Below are positions 25,240 to 33,352 of a stretch of DNA of 39,653 nt, one piece after another (the first letter of the stretch is position 1; each line of letters begins with the position of its first letter). This DNA comes from Erysipelotrichaceae bacterium OttesenSCG-928-M19 (lineage in GTDB: Bacteria; Bacillota_I; Bacilli_A; JAJDGJ01), in NCBI GenBank assembly GCA_030265585.1, contig JAJDGJ010000009.1:1-39653 (forward strand). Reading direction: 5' to 3'. The notes beneath the pieces were generated by a model, which worked only from the letters and a program-made list of their open reading frames with translations, was not told the DNA's origin and made no database searches. Both the position numbers and the translations under genes were made by a program.

Positions 25240-26445
25240 ATGAAATGTGCAATCTTAAGTATTGGCAATGAAGTTGTTGAAGGTTTTGTGCTTAATAGTA
25301 ACGCAACTTACTTTGCTTCAAAATTAAATGAGCTTGGCATTAAAGTTAATAAACATCTAACAATAATAGATACAGAGACAGAAATAATTGCTGCTATTGA
25401 CTATTTAAACAAGGATCATAATTTAATTATTGTTAGTGGTGGCTTAGGTCCAACTGGTGATGATATTACTAAAGAAAGCATTGCCAAAGCTCTAGGTTTA
25501 ACGCTAAAAATTGATGAACATGAATTACAAAAATTAAAAGATTTCTTTAAAATGCGTAATTATAATTATTCTAGTGTTAATGATAAACAAGCCTTATATA
25601 GTGAATTAGATACAATTTTAATCAACCAAAATGGAACAGCTAATGGCTACTATTTTACTAAGGATCAAGTTGTCTATTGTGTTTTACCAGGACCACCAAT
25701 TGAAAATCGTACTATGTTTGATAGTTTTGTTAAAACACTAAGTACTGAAGAAGTTTTTGAAAAAGATCTATATCTAATCAATATTGGTGAAAGTAATGCT
25801 GAAGCAACAATGAAGCATCTCTATCAAAAATATCCGCAAGTTTATATTGGCTGTTATATGCAAGATTTTGGAATTAATTACCGTTTAAAATCAACAAATA
25901 AACAACAAATAGAAGCTTGTTTTCTCGATTTAAAAACAATTTTTAAAGATAATTATCTATGTGCTAGTAAAGATCCACTTGCAGATTTTGTGAACTTTTT
26001 AATAGCTAACAACATTACAATTAGCTTTGCAGAAAGCTGTACCGCTGGTTTAGCTGCCTCTTTTATTGCCTCAATACCAGGCAGTTCACATATTTTAAAA
26101 GAATCAATAATTACTTATTCAAATGAAGCTAAGCAAAAATATCTAAAAGTTCCTTTAGATCTTCTTAATAACTATGGTGCTGTTTCTCAAGAATGTGCCC
26201 AGGCAATGGCACAAGGATTATTTGAGAAAACAAATAGTGATTTATGTATTGCAATAACAGGTATCGCCGGACCAGATGGCGGTAGTACTACTAAACCAGT
26301 TGGACTAGTTCACTTTGTTTTACATTATAAAAATAAAAATTATTATTTTGTTCAGAATTTTATAGGACAGCGCAATTTAATTAGAACACGTGCTGCCAAA
26401 TCAATTATTTTCGAGACTTATCGACTTTTACAACAAACAATTTAA
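25240..26445 (+). CDS. cinA: CinA-family competence/damage-inducible protein
   Basis: Two-domain protein of 401 residues. The N-terminal MoCF-like domain (COG1058; MKCAILSIGNEVVEG, GGLGPTGDDITKE) is followed by a C-terminal CinA/PncC domain (AESCTAGL ~residue 263, TGIAGPDGGSTTKPVG), the nicotinamide-nucleotide amidase part. The track start (25222) is a TTG overlapping the promoter; the ATG at 25240 follows AGGTGAT at normal spacing. In many Firmicutes cinA lies between pgsA and recA and is transcribed with recA; here it is ~22 kb away as a single gene on the other strand. Confidence 0.93.
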   Translation: MKCAILSIGNEVVEGFVLNSNATYFASKLNELGIKVNKHLTIIDTETEIIAAIDYLNKDHNLIIVSGGLGPTGDDITKESIAKALGLTLKIDEHELQKLKDFFKMRNYNYSSVNDKQALYSELDTILINQNGTANGYYFTKDQVVYCVLPGPPIENRTMFDSFVKTLSTEEVFEKDLYLINIGESNAEATMKHLYQKYPQVYIGCYMQDFGINYRLKSTNKQQIEACFLDLKTIFKDNYLCASKDPLADFVNFLIANNITISFAESCTAGLAASFIASIPGSSHILKESIITYSNEAKQKYLKVPLDLLNNYGAVSQECAQAMAQGLFEKTNSDLCIAITGIAGPDGGSTTKPVGLVHFVLHYKNKNYYFVQNFIGQRNLIRTRAAKSIIFETYRLLQQTI

Positions 26446-26468
26446 AAGCTTAATCAAGCTTTTTTTTG
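26444..26468. terminator. Bidirectional terminator between cinA and the DUF1113 gene
   Basis: Perfect stem AAAAGCTT (26444-26451) / AAGCTTTT (26456-26463), AATC loop, then further T. Both convergent genes end in it. Confidence 0.8.
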
Positions 26469-27274
26469 TTATCTAAATCTTGTTTTACTAGTCTTGAACC
26501 AAAACTATGCCCTTTATCCTTAGCAATTGTGTGATAGTTACGATATAGCCTAGTTAGTTGTTTTCTTGGTTTACTAATTTTTTCTCTAGTCTTTTTAACT
26601 CTTGTTTTTATCTCAGTAAGACGTTTTTCATTGTCCTCACTAAGCTTTGTTAGATAATCGCTAATACTTAGCCTATTTTCTAACATTGCCTCTAAATCAC
26701 TATGATATTTTTCAGAGATTTCTTCAAAATCTTTAATTGTACGTTCAACGATATTCATATTAACAATAATATTACGTAGGTTAACTAAATTACTAATTGT
26801 AATCATGATATCAATCAATAATAATAAGGCACTAATAATACTAAAAGAATGCAAAAAATTATTGGTGAAATGCTCTAAGTAGCTCATAATTAATGGTTGA
26901 ATTGTGTGGATCATCACAATACAAAGTAATCCCCAAGCAATAGTATTTTCTAAACAGACATAACCATGTAGATTAAACTTTTTATTTGTATAATCCCACC
27001 ATCTTGTTGCAAATATTTTTTCTAATAAAAATCCAGTAATAAATTCTAATAATGAAGCTAGAAGCGCTCCTAAGACAAATAACACTAAGATGTTATTATA
27101 ATAAGGTTCCAGAAAATAAATAATGATAACCATTCCTAGACCATATACTGGACAAATTGGTCCATTTAAAAAACCACGATTAATAAATTTCTTTTCTTTA
27201 ACAGAAAAAAGTATGGTTTCCATGCACCAACCTAAGAAACTATAAACTAAAAAAAATAAATAATACTGTTCCAT
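26450..27274 (-). CDS. DUF1113 putative ABC-transporter-permease-like membrane protein
   Basis: 274 residues. The start MEQYYLFFLVYSFLGWCMET, then 'FINRGFLNGPICPVYGLG' and 'ATRWWDYTNKKFNLHGYVCLENTIAWG', are hallmarks of the family annotated as putative ABC transporter permease (DUF1113/CmpB-like). About five hydrophobic helices occupy the first ~170 residues; the remainder is a charged, Lys/Arg/Glu-rich helical tail. GAGGTGTC precedes the ATG. No ABC ATPase is adjacent, so the transporter label is only the family name. Confidence 0.85.
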   Translation of the reverse strand: MEQYYLFFLVYSFLGWCMETILFSVKEKKFINRGFLNGPICPVYGLGMVIIIYFLEPYYNNILVLFVLGALLASLLEFITGFLLEKIFATRWWDYTNKKFNLHGYVCLENTIAWGLLCIVMIHTIQPLIMSYLEHFTNNFLHSFSIISALLLLIDIMITISNLVNLRNIIVNMNIVERTIKDFEEISEKYHSDLEAMLENRLSISDYLTKLSEDNEKRLTEIKTRVKKTREKISKPRKQLTRLYRNYHTIAKDKGHSFGSRLVKQDLDNKKKLD

Positions 27275-27294
27275 ATGACACCTCTTAAAAATTA

Positions 27295-27323
27295 ATTATA
27301 GCATATCTATGACACTGATTAAA
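27295..27323 (-). promoter_or_regulatory. Extended -10 promoter of the DUF1113 gene
   Basis: TGC-TATAAT on the - strand (TATAAT at 27295-27300), with a weak TTTAAT -35 (27318-27323) at 17-base spacing. Confidence 0.5.
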
Positions 27324-27331
27324 TCACATAC

Positions 27332-27368
27332 AAAAAGCAACCCTAAGTTTAACTTGAGTTGCTTCTTT
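27332..27368 (-). terminator. Terminator of the coiled-coil protein gene
   Basis: Stem AAGCAAC (27335-27341) / GTTGCTT (27358-27364) with an inner AAGTT/AACTT pairing. On the - strand a run of five T follows. Confidence 0.7.
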
Positions 27369-27725
27369 TTATTCACTTAATAACTTTTCAATAGCTATTA
27401 ATTCTATTTCATCATATTGTTCATTAGTATTGAAATCTTTTAAAAGATGTTTAATCTCATGTAATGCTTTTCTTTGTTCATAATAAACTTTTAGGCGATT
27501 ATCACTATCCTCAAGTTTATCTAAATCATTGTTTAATTTTATCATTCTTTGAGAAATATCATTCATTAACTTCATTTCTTGAGCATGTTGATTTGCAACT
27601 GCTTCTAAATCATTTAATGATTGCTTTCTCTTCTCAAAATCACCACGATGAACATTATCAAAACCATCAATATGATTCATTATTGCTTCGATAGCATAAG
27701 CTTCTCTTTTAACTAAGTTTTTCAT
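27369..27725 (-). CDS. Helical coiled-coil protein, unknown function
   Basis: 118 residues, no signal peptide or membrane segment, strongly charged and probably all-helical with a coiled coil through ~25-95 (for example 'MIKLNNDLDKLEDSDNRLKVYYEQRK'). GGGAGG lies before the ATG and a hairpin terminator follows, so it is a single-gene unit. I do not recognise the family; a cytosolic scaffold or regulator is possible but unsupported. Confidence 0.7.
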   Translation of the reverse strand: MKNLVKREAYAIEAIMNHIDGFDNVHRGDFEKRKQSLNDLEAVANQHAQEMKLMNDISQRMIKLNNDLDKLEDSDNRLKVYYEQRKALHEIKHLLKDFNTNEQYDEIELIAIEKLLSE

Positions 27726-27805
27726 TTTAAAAACCTCCCAAAACCTTAGCTATCTACTATTATTATATCTAAAATAATCTAGTTTTCAAATGAAATACTT
27801 TATAA

Positions 27806-28054
27806 TTAACGACGGCAAGCTTTAGGTATTTTTTTCCCTAAATTTTTACCTTTAGCATACCACTTTTTATTTGCTTTACTTTTCTTAGCTTTATGCCAAT
27901 GATTCTTATGTTTACCATACCATGTCCCTTTACATTTTCGCACTGTGCTTTGTTTTAACATGCCTGATGAAGCATCTAGCTCATTTGTTTCAAAAGCTAT
28001 TGGCGTACAAACCAATGATAACATCATAACAATACTTAATATTTTCTTTTTCAT
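27806..28054 (-). CDS. Small secreted, extremely basic peptide
   Basis: 82 residues. A signal peptide (MKKKILSIVMMLSLVCTPIAF...) is probably cleaved near LDA|SSG. The mature ~54 residues contain 16 Lys, 3 Arg, 3 His, 3 Trp and no Asp or Glu. Two copies of WYxKxKN (WYGKHKN and WYAKGKN) are 20 residues apart, and two Cys lie near the ends (KCKG and KACRR). AAGGAGTC precedes the ATG and an extended -10 promoter lies upstream. It could be a cationic antimicrobial peptide, a wall/teichoic-acid-binding peptide or a signal; no immunity or export gene is adjacent. Unrecognised family. Confidence 0.75.
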   Translation of the reverse strand: MKKKILSIVMMLSLVCTPIAFETNELDASSGMLKQSTVRKCKGTWYGKHKNHWHKAKKSKANKKWYAKGKNLGKKIPKACRR

Positions 28055-28084
28055 AAACAGACTCCTTTATAGCTATTGCTTGTT

Positions 28085-28112
28085 ATTATATCATCTTCTT
28101 TTATTTAAACAA
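28085..28112 (-). promoter_or_regulatory. Promoter of the basic secreted peptide gene
   Basis: TTGTTT (28107-28112), 16 bases, TATAAT (28085-28090) with TGA upstream (extended -10), on the - strand, ~30 bases before the start codon. Confidence 0.6.
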
Positions 28113-28140
28113 TTACTATTAATCCTTTAATAACTTTTAT

Positions 28141-28176
28141 TAAAAAACATTAGATCTAATACTTTCTCTAATGTTT
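28141..28176 (-). terminator. Terminator of the NrdI-like gene
   Basis: Stem AAACATTAGA (28145-28154) / TCTAATGTTT (28167-28176), 12-base loop. On the - strand a T-run of six follows. Confidence 0.75.
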
Positions 28177-28194
28177 CTTTTAATATTAATAATT

Positions 28195-28542
28195 TTATAT
28201 TGAGGCAATAAATTCTTTTACTTTAGCAACATCTTCTTCATTACCCTCTTTTTGAATTTTTGCAATAATTTTTAAACCATATTGCTCGGCAATTTTATCG
28301 GCTGCAAAGTTAAAAGTATCAGCATGACGTTCTTTATCACCATTAACAACAACACCTTTAACAAAAGCCTTATTAGCTTCTAGAAAGGCAATTGCTGCTT
28401 GTGATATTTCACCTTGTCCTTCATTTCTCGTAACAAAGATAACATCTTCATTTATTTTTTCTTCAACGCTTTGGATTGGCTGATCTAATTTCTGCGCAAA
28501 CTTCTTTCCTGTTCCAAAACGACTATCATATACTACTAACAT
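28195..28542 (-). CDS. NrdI-like flavodoxin
   Basis: 115 residues with the NrdI pattern: an N-terminal 'VVYDSRFGTGKKFAQKL' FMN-phosphate loop, 'FVTRNEGQGEIS', then 'FLEANKAFVKGVVVNGDKERHADTFNFAADKIAEQYGL', which matches the NrdI core including the G-N/D region near the flavin. NrdI activates the manganese cofactor of class Ib ribonucleotide reductase with NrdF. No nrdE, nrdF or nrdH is in the window, so this is an isolated copy and may serve another flavodoxin role. A clear hairpin terminator follows. Confidence 0.8.
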   Translation of the reverse strand: MLVVYDSRFGTGKKFAQKLDQPIQSVEEKINEDVIFVTRNEGQGEISQAAIAFLEANKAFVKGVVVNGDKERHADTFNFAADKIAEQYGLKIIAKIQKEGNEEDVAKVKEFIASI

Positions 28543-28619
28543 ATATCTTACTCCTCTATCTTTATTCTATTATCATCATATCAAGAATAACTAAAATCGT
28601 AAAATAATATGCTTACAGA

Positions 28620-29360
28620 CTAGACAATAAATTGTCCTTCACTATAAAGAAATGCTACCATCATAATTATAATTGCCCCTATCAATAAACCAATTACTTT
28701 ATAAGTAAATAATAAGATATTGATTGCCTTTAGTTTTTTATAAGGATTAGTTTTATTTGCATCAATACTAACCTTTCTTAAAGTTAGTTGGAAATTATCT
28801 TTTATTAAGTCTATCAAATTTACAACATCCTCATCATTCTTTTTCAAAACAAAGTAATGCAATGGTTTTTTTACTAGAATAAAAATATAGCTGCTATTAT
28901 CATCATATCTAATAATATTAGTCTTTTTAAAGAAATATTTTCCTAAATATATTTCATTTTTGATAAAGTTTACTTTAGTTATTGAGCGACTTCTTTCGTC
29001 GATAATTTTCTTATCCAAAGTTTCATAAATTTTATTATAAGTACCATTATAGTTAAACTTCGTTTCTTCATCATGAAACGTTGCTAATTTAGCTCTACCA
29101 ATCATATTTTGAATAATAAGAAAACTAACCATTAAAATAGCTAAAACCAAGGCTAAATAATAATTATCAGTAAAGACAATAAATAAACTTGCCATAACAA
29201 TACAAGCAATTATTACAATAATTGTTATCATCATATTTCTTTTTACTTCTTTTTCTAATTTTATTTCATCATAGAAATCATTAATATTTAAAGGATAATT
29301 GTTTAAATATAAATCACTACTATCCTTAGTATTGTTTACTTCACCATATAAATCTACCAT
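28620..29360 (-). CDS. Membrane protein of unknown function
   Basis: 246 residues. A charged N-terminus (~45 residues) precedes two adjacent helices (~45-90). A soluble beta-rich region (~95-205; 'VNFIKNEIYLGKYFFKKTNIIRY') and a final helix (~218-240) follow. The layout resembles YcxB-like proteins but I cannot confirm homology. AAGGTGAG lies before the ATG and a TGC-TATAAT extended -10 (TATAAT at 29416-29421) lies upstream. Confidence 0.65.
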   Translation of the reverse strand: MVDLYGEVNNTKDSSDLYLNNYPLNINDFYDEIKLEKEVKRNMMITIIVIIACIVMASLFIVFTDNYYLALVLAILMVSFLIIQNMIGRAKLATFHDEETKFNYNGTYNKIYETLDKKIIDERSRSITKVNFIKNEIYLGKYFFKKTNIIRYDDNSSYIFILVKKPLHYFVLKKNDEDVVNLIDLIKDNFQLTLRKVSIDANKTNPYKKLKAINILLFTYKVIGLLIGAIIIMMVAFLYSEGQFIV

Positions 29361-29504
29361 ACTATCTCACCTTTTAAATAAATTATTATTTTAGTACTTA
29401 AATCAAGCACTTTAAATTATAGCATATTCTCATTAAAAATTTAGTCTTTCTTGTCTACATTAATTAAATATTATTTTTATTTATCATAATATTACCTTTT
29501 TTAA

Positions 29505-29532
29505 TTGCTTTCTTTTTTTACTATGTTATAAT
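29505..29532 (+). promoter_or_regulatory. Promoter of the LRR surface protein
   Basis: TTGCTT (29505-29510), 16 bases, TATAAT (29527-29532) preceded by TGT (extended -10), 30 bases before the start codon. Confidence 0.7.
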
Positions 29533-29562
29533 ATAAATAATTACACATGGAGGTTAATATAC

Positions 29563-32043
29563 ATGAACAAATTCGCAAGGATACTATTTACTGCAGTCAT
29601 GTTTTTTTCCTTTGTCTTCATAAAAAGTGAATTAAACATCAACATTAACGCTGCCACACAAGGCGGAGTAGGTTATACTTTTAAGCAAACCTTCCCTGAT
29701 GAGAATATGGCAAATGGCATGGCAGCTAATTTTAATAAAACAATTGATTCAAAAATTACAACTGAAGATTGTACAGTTAGATCAATTGAATTATCAAAAA
29801 AAGGAATTACCAATTTAAGTGGCATTGAACATTTTAAAGAGATTGATTACATTAATATATCTAATAATTTTATAACTGATTTAAATCCATTATCTTCATT
29901 AACTAAGGTAACAACGGTATATGCATATAATAATAATATTAGCAATATCAAACCACTATTCTCGCTTACAAATATTGCTTTTCTTAATCTTAGTGAAAAC
30001 AATATTGTAGATATTAGTGGAATTGATAAATTGGAAAAGCTTAAAGTCTTAAATTTAGCCTACAATAAAATAACTAATATCGATGCAATTTCCAAGCTTA
30101 AAAATTTAAATAGCCTTAGTTTATATTATAATCAAATCAAAAAAATTAGTATCCCTTTTACTTCAACTGAGTTTACGAATATTAATCTAATTAATAATGA
30201 GATAGAGGATATTTCTGGCCTTGCTACTGTTGAAAAGGCAACATTATTATATTTAGGCGACAATAAGCTATCAAATATTGATGCTCTAAAAAACTTGATA
30301 AACACAAATAGAATTAACCTACAAAACAATAATCTTACTGATATAAGTTCTTTAGCAAACAAAACACAACTTACAGATCTTCATTTGGATCAAAATAAGA
30401 TTTCTGATATTACATCATTAGAAAATCTAACCCTTCTTAAGGTACTATACCTACATAATAATGAGATAACTGATATTGACAACTTATGTAATCTTGTAAA
30501 TCTTGAAATTTTATGGCTAAAAAACAACAACATTAAAGATATCTCATCTTTAAAGAATATGAATACAATGAATACTTTATATTTAGAAGATAATAAAATT
30601 GAAAACATTTCAGCATTAGAGCAAATGAAATATTTGGAAATACTTGAACTTTCTGAGAATTATATAACTGATATTAGTGTTTTAGAAAAATTGCCTAGTC
30701 TTAAAAAAATATTTTTAAATAATAATAGCATCACCAATTTTTCTACTATTTCAAAAATACCAAATTTAAACTATGTTTCACTTTCGAATCAGGGTATTCA
30801 TATACCAATTGGTAGTGTTCAAACAGGCTTTGAACATTTACTACAGGATGTTTATGATTACAATGGAAACAAATTAAAGGTTAATAGTAATGTATATTAT
30901 GGCACAATAATCGAAAAAAATACTAAAAGCTATTTTAAAATCAGTGAAAATGATCCACTAAAAAATAGATATTATTATAGTTACACTATGCCTGCTCAAA
31001 CAATTAACGGAGTAGATATTAGCTCTTTTAAGGTAGAGTTCTCATTACAAAATAAAATAGCTAATTGTGATTATATTGATAACTTTACTCTTTGTGCAAC
31101 AGATTTCACAATAAAACAATCAGAAGTAGATAATTATTCAGTTAATAGTTATCCTTGGGGTACTGGTAATGTCTATTTTGAAGAGCTGATTTATAAAAAA
31201 GGTAACTCCTCTAGTTCGGATAAACATCTTCCATTTAAAACACTTTACACTAATATGAAATCTAGTAATCTTGAAAAAAAACCTGGTATTTATCAATTAG
31301 TATTTTATTACCCTAGTTATCCCCATTTAACAAAAATTGTTAATGTTACTGTTGTAGCTGATAATACTACACCTGATAATCAAGACAATCCACCTACAAA
31401 TGGTGCCACAAAGCAAGTTAAAGCAGGTTATTCTACTTACTATTATCAATATAAAAATAATAATTGGTTTAATTATCGAACAATCTATGACAGTTCAACT
31501 CGAAAAATATTTTATTATTATGCATATGATGATAGTAAATGTAAAAGCAGTGCAGCAGTTTCACAAAATTGCGCTCGCTTAAATCAAAAAATTGATAGAC
31601 GACTATCTAAAAATAAAATAGTCAGAGAAGAGAAATGGATTTACAATGTTAAGAGCAAATTAACTCATTATTCAAAAAAAGAGTTATCTAAAAATAAGTT
31701 AATTAATACTAGAGTAATAAATAATAAATATTATAAAAACAATACTACTTTAGCACAAATTAAGGAATATTCTAAAGCGAAGAAAACAGCAAAATATACA
31801 AAAACAAGAACCAGAACTTTTAGTGCTAAAGGTCTTAAAAAGCTTGATATTACCTATAAATATAAAAAGGGTAAAAAAGCAACACGAATAGAAAAAAGAT
31901 TTAATAACAAAGGTAATACTAAAGGTAAAGCCTATTTATATAAAACATATTATAAAAAAGGTAAAGCTTATAAAACTAATAAGTACACTTACAATAAAAA
32001 AGGTAAATTATCAAAAGCAAAAAAAGTTAAAATAAGAAGATAA
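29563..32043 (+). CDS. Internalin-like leucine-rich-repeat surface protein
   Basis: 826 residues. The signal peptide ends NININA|A (~residue 30). About 15 leucine-rich repeats of 21-22 residues follow (~70-410), with the internalin consensus L-x-x-L-x-L-x-x-N-x-I-x-D-I. A beta-rich, probably immunoglobulin-like region spans ~415-605, then a Pro/Asn-rich joint, then a Lys/Tyr-rich C-terminal module (~620-826) with YKKGK-type units ending KKVKIRR. No LPXTG, GW or SLH anchor is visible; the basic module may bind the wall. LRR proteins of this type usually mediate protein binding. GGAGG lies before the ATG. The C-terminal module recurs in the protein at 900-2120. Confidence 0.88.
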   Translation: MNKFARILFTAVMFFSFVFIKSELNININAATQGGVGYTFKQTFPDENMANGMAANFNKTIDSKITTEDCTVRSIELSKKGITNLSGIEHFKEIDYINISNNFITDLNPLSSLTKVTTVYAYNNNISNIKPLFSLTNIAFLNLSENNIVDISGIDKLEKLKVLNLAYNKITNIDAISKLKNLNSLSLYYNQIKKISIPFTSTEFTNINLINNEIEDISGLATVEKATLLYLGDNKLSNIDALKNLINTNRINLQNNNLTDISSLANKTQLTDLHLDQNKISDITSLENLTLLKVLYLHNNEITDIDNLCNLVNLEILWLKNNNIKDISSLKNMNTMNTLYLEDNKIENISALEQMKYLEILELSENYITDISVLEKLPSLKKIFLNNNSITNFSTISKIPNLNYVSLSNQGIHIPIGSVQTGFEHLLQDVYDYNGNKLKVNSNVYYGTIIEKNTKSYFKISENDPLKNRYYYSYTMPAQTINGVDISSFKVEFSLQNKIANCDYIDNFTLCATDFTIKQSEVDNYSVNSYPWGTGNVYFEELIYKKGNSSSSDKHLPFKTLYTNMKSSNLEKKPGIYQLVFYYPSYPHLTKIVNVTVVADNTTPDNQDNPPTNGATKQVKAGYSTYYYQYKNNNWFNYRTIYDSSTRKIFYYYAYDDSKCKSSAAVSQNCARLNQKIDRRLSKNKIVREEKWIYNVKSKLTHYSKKELSKNKLINTRVINNKYYKNNTTLAQIKEYSKAKKTAKYTKTRTRTFSAKGLKKLDITYKYKKGKKATRIEKRFNNKGNTKGKAYLYKTYYKKGKAYKTNKYTYNKKGKLSKAKKVKIRR

Positions 32044-32050
32044 TATTATA

Positions 32051-32084
32051 AAATAGCAGCACTTAATTATTAGTGCTGCTATTT
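32051..32084 (+). terminator. Hairpin after the LRR gene
   Basis: Perfect 13-bp stem AAATAGCAGCACT (32051-32063) / AGTGCTGCTATTT (32072-32084), 8-base loop. Only a modest T-rich tract follows. Confidence 0.7.
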
Positions 32085-32114
32085 CAATCTTTATATAGTA
32101 TTTATTATAAGCAA

Positions 32115-32146
32115 CCAAAAAGAGCAACTTATTAAAAAGCTGCTCT
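32115..32146 (-). terminator. Terminator of the methionine gamma-lyase/M20 operon
   Basis: On the - strand, AGAGCAGCTT / AAGTTGCTCT (32121-32130 and 32137-32146) with one mismatch and a 6-base loop, then five T. Confidence 0.72.
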
Positions 32147-32162
32147 ACTAAAAACTAGTACA

Positions 32163-33332
32163 TTATTTATCTTCAAGATATTTTAAAGTCAGTTTAAGTT
32201 GCATTTCGACGGCAATGCTTAGTGCATCCTCATCAAGATCAAATTTAGGATGATGATGTTCATAAGTAGTATTTTTAGCTTCATTAGCAATTCCAACAAA
32301 ATAATAAACACCACGAATGTCTCTTAGAAACTCTGCAAAATCATCTCCAAGCATTACACTAACATTTTCAGTGATGACATTTTTTAAGCCAACAACATCA
32401 CTTGCTATCTCCTTAACTAAGCTACTCATTTCTTTATCATTGTTTAATAGTGAATTACCACATTTAAGTTCAACTTCACACTTAACTTTATAAGAGTGAG
32501 CTATAGCTTTAACTAATTCAACAAAATCATTTCTTACTTGTTCATCTTCATTATGAAGACATCTAATTGAACCTTCCATCTCTAACGTTGCTGGAATAAT
32601 CGTTGGTTTAGTACCTGCCATAATTTTACCAAATGAGATAACTGTTGGTTTTTGAGGATCATAGGCAAAACTTTGAAGTGAGTTTATTGCATTGATGATA
32701 TGAGAACTAACATCAATTGGATTAATCGCTTTATGTGGAGCACCACCATGTCCTTGTAACCCAGTTAATTTAATTCTAAAGTAATAACTTGAAGCCATAA
32801 TAGGACCTGAAACAATCCCAATTTCACCTGTTTTATGATACGACCATAAATGTAAACCAAAAACTGCATCAGGACGTGGATCTTCTAAAACACCTTCATC
32901 TATCATTAATTGAGCAGCTGCATCTTCTTCATTAGGCTGGAATACAAATTTTATTTGTCCAGAAAATTTATCGCGATATTCTGTTAATATTTTTGCAACT
33001 ATCAACATTATTGCTGCATGTCCATCATGTCCACATGCATGCATTACACCATTATTTTGCGATTTGAAGGGCAAATTAGTTTCTTCGACAACCTCTAAAG
33101 CGTCGATATCACAACGCAACATCAATGTTTTTCCTGGATACTTACCCTTTAATACTGCTACCACACCTGTTTCAAGACATTTTCTAACTTCTAAGCCTAA
33201 ACTTTCTAAATATTCAAAAATAAAACTTGCTGTTTGATACTCTTGGAGACCAAGTTCTGGGCTTTGATGAAATTGTCTTCTTAATGCGATTAATTCATCT
33301 TGATATGACTTAATTTTATTTTTAATATCCAT
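32163..33332 (-). CDS. M20-family amidohydrolase
   Basis: 389 residues, M20D subfamily of metal-dependent amidohydrolases (hippurate hydrolase, IAA-amino-acid hydrolase, N-acetyl-diaminopimelate deacetylase). Motifs are 'RRQFHQSPELGLQEYQT', 'CDIDALEV', the metal-ligand block MHACGHDGH (~residue 95) and 'FQPNEED'. A dimerization domain lies between (~175-290). It starts about 20 bases after the methionine gamma-lyase gene and shares its operon, suggesting release of an amino acid from an N-acyl conjugate that then feeds the lyase. The exact substrate is unknown. Confidence 0.9.
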   Translation of the reverse strand: MDIKNKIKSYQDELIALRRQFHQSPELGLQEYQTASFIFEYLESLGLEVRKCLETGVVAVLKGKYPGKTLMLRCDIDALEVVEETNLPFKSQNNGVMHACGHDGHAAIMLIVAKILTEYRDKFSGQIKFVFQPNEEDAAAQLMIDEGVLEDPRPDAVFGLHLWSYHKTGEIGIVSGPIMASSYYFRIKLTGLQGHGGAPHKAINPIDVSSHIINAINSLQSFAYDPQKPTVISFGKIMAGTKPTIIPATLEMEGSIRCLHNEDEQVRNDFVELVKAIAHSYKVKCEVELKCGNSLLNNDKEMSSLVKEIASDVVGLKNVITENVSVMLGDDFAEFLRDIRGVYYFVGIANEAKNTTYEHHHPKFDLDEDALSIAVEMQLKLTLKYLEDK

Positions 33333-33352
33333 TTTATTAACCCTACCTAAAT

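Noticed and set aside
29760-30780. Regular ~66-base periodicity resembling a repeat array or CRISPR
   Set aside because: The period equals the 22-residue leucine-rich repeat within one long reading frame; there are no identical repeats with unique spacers.
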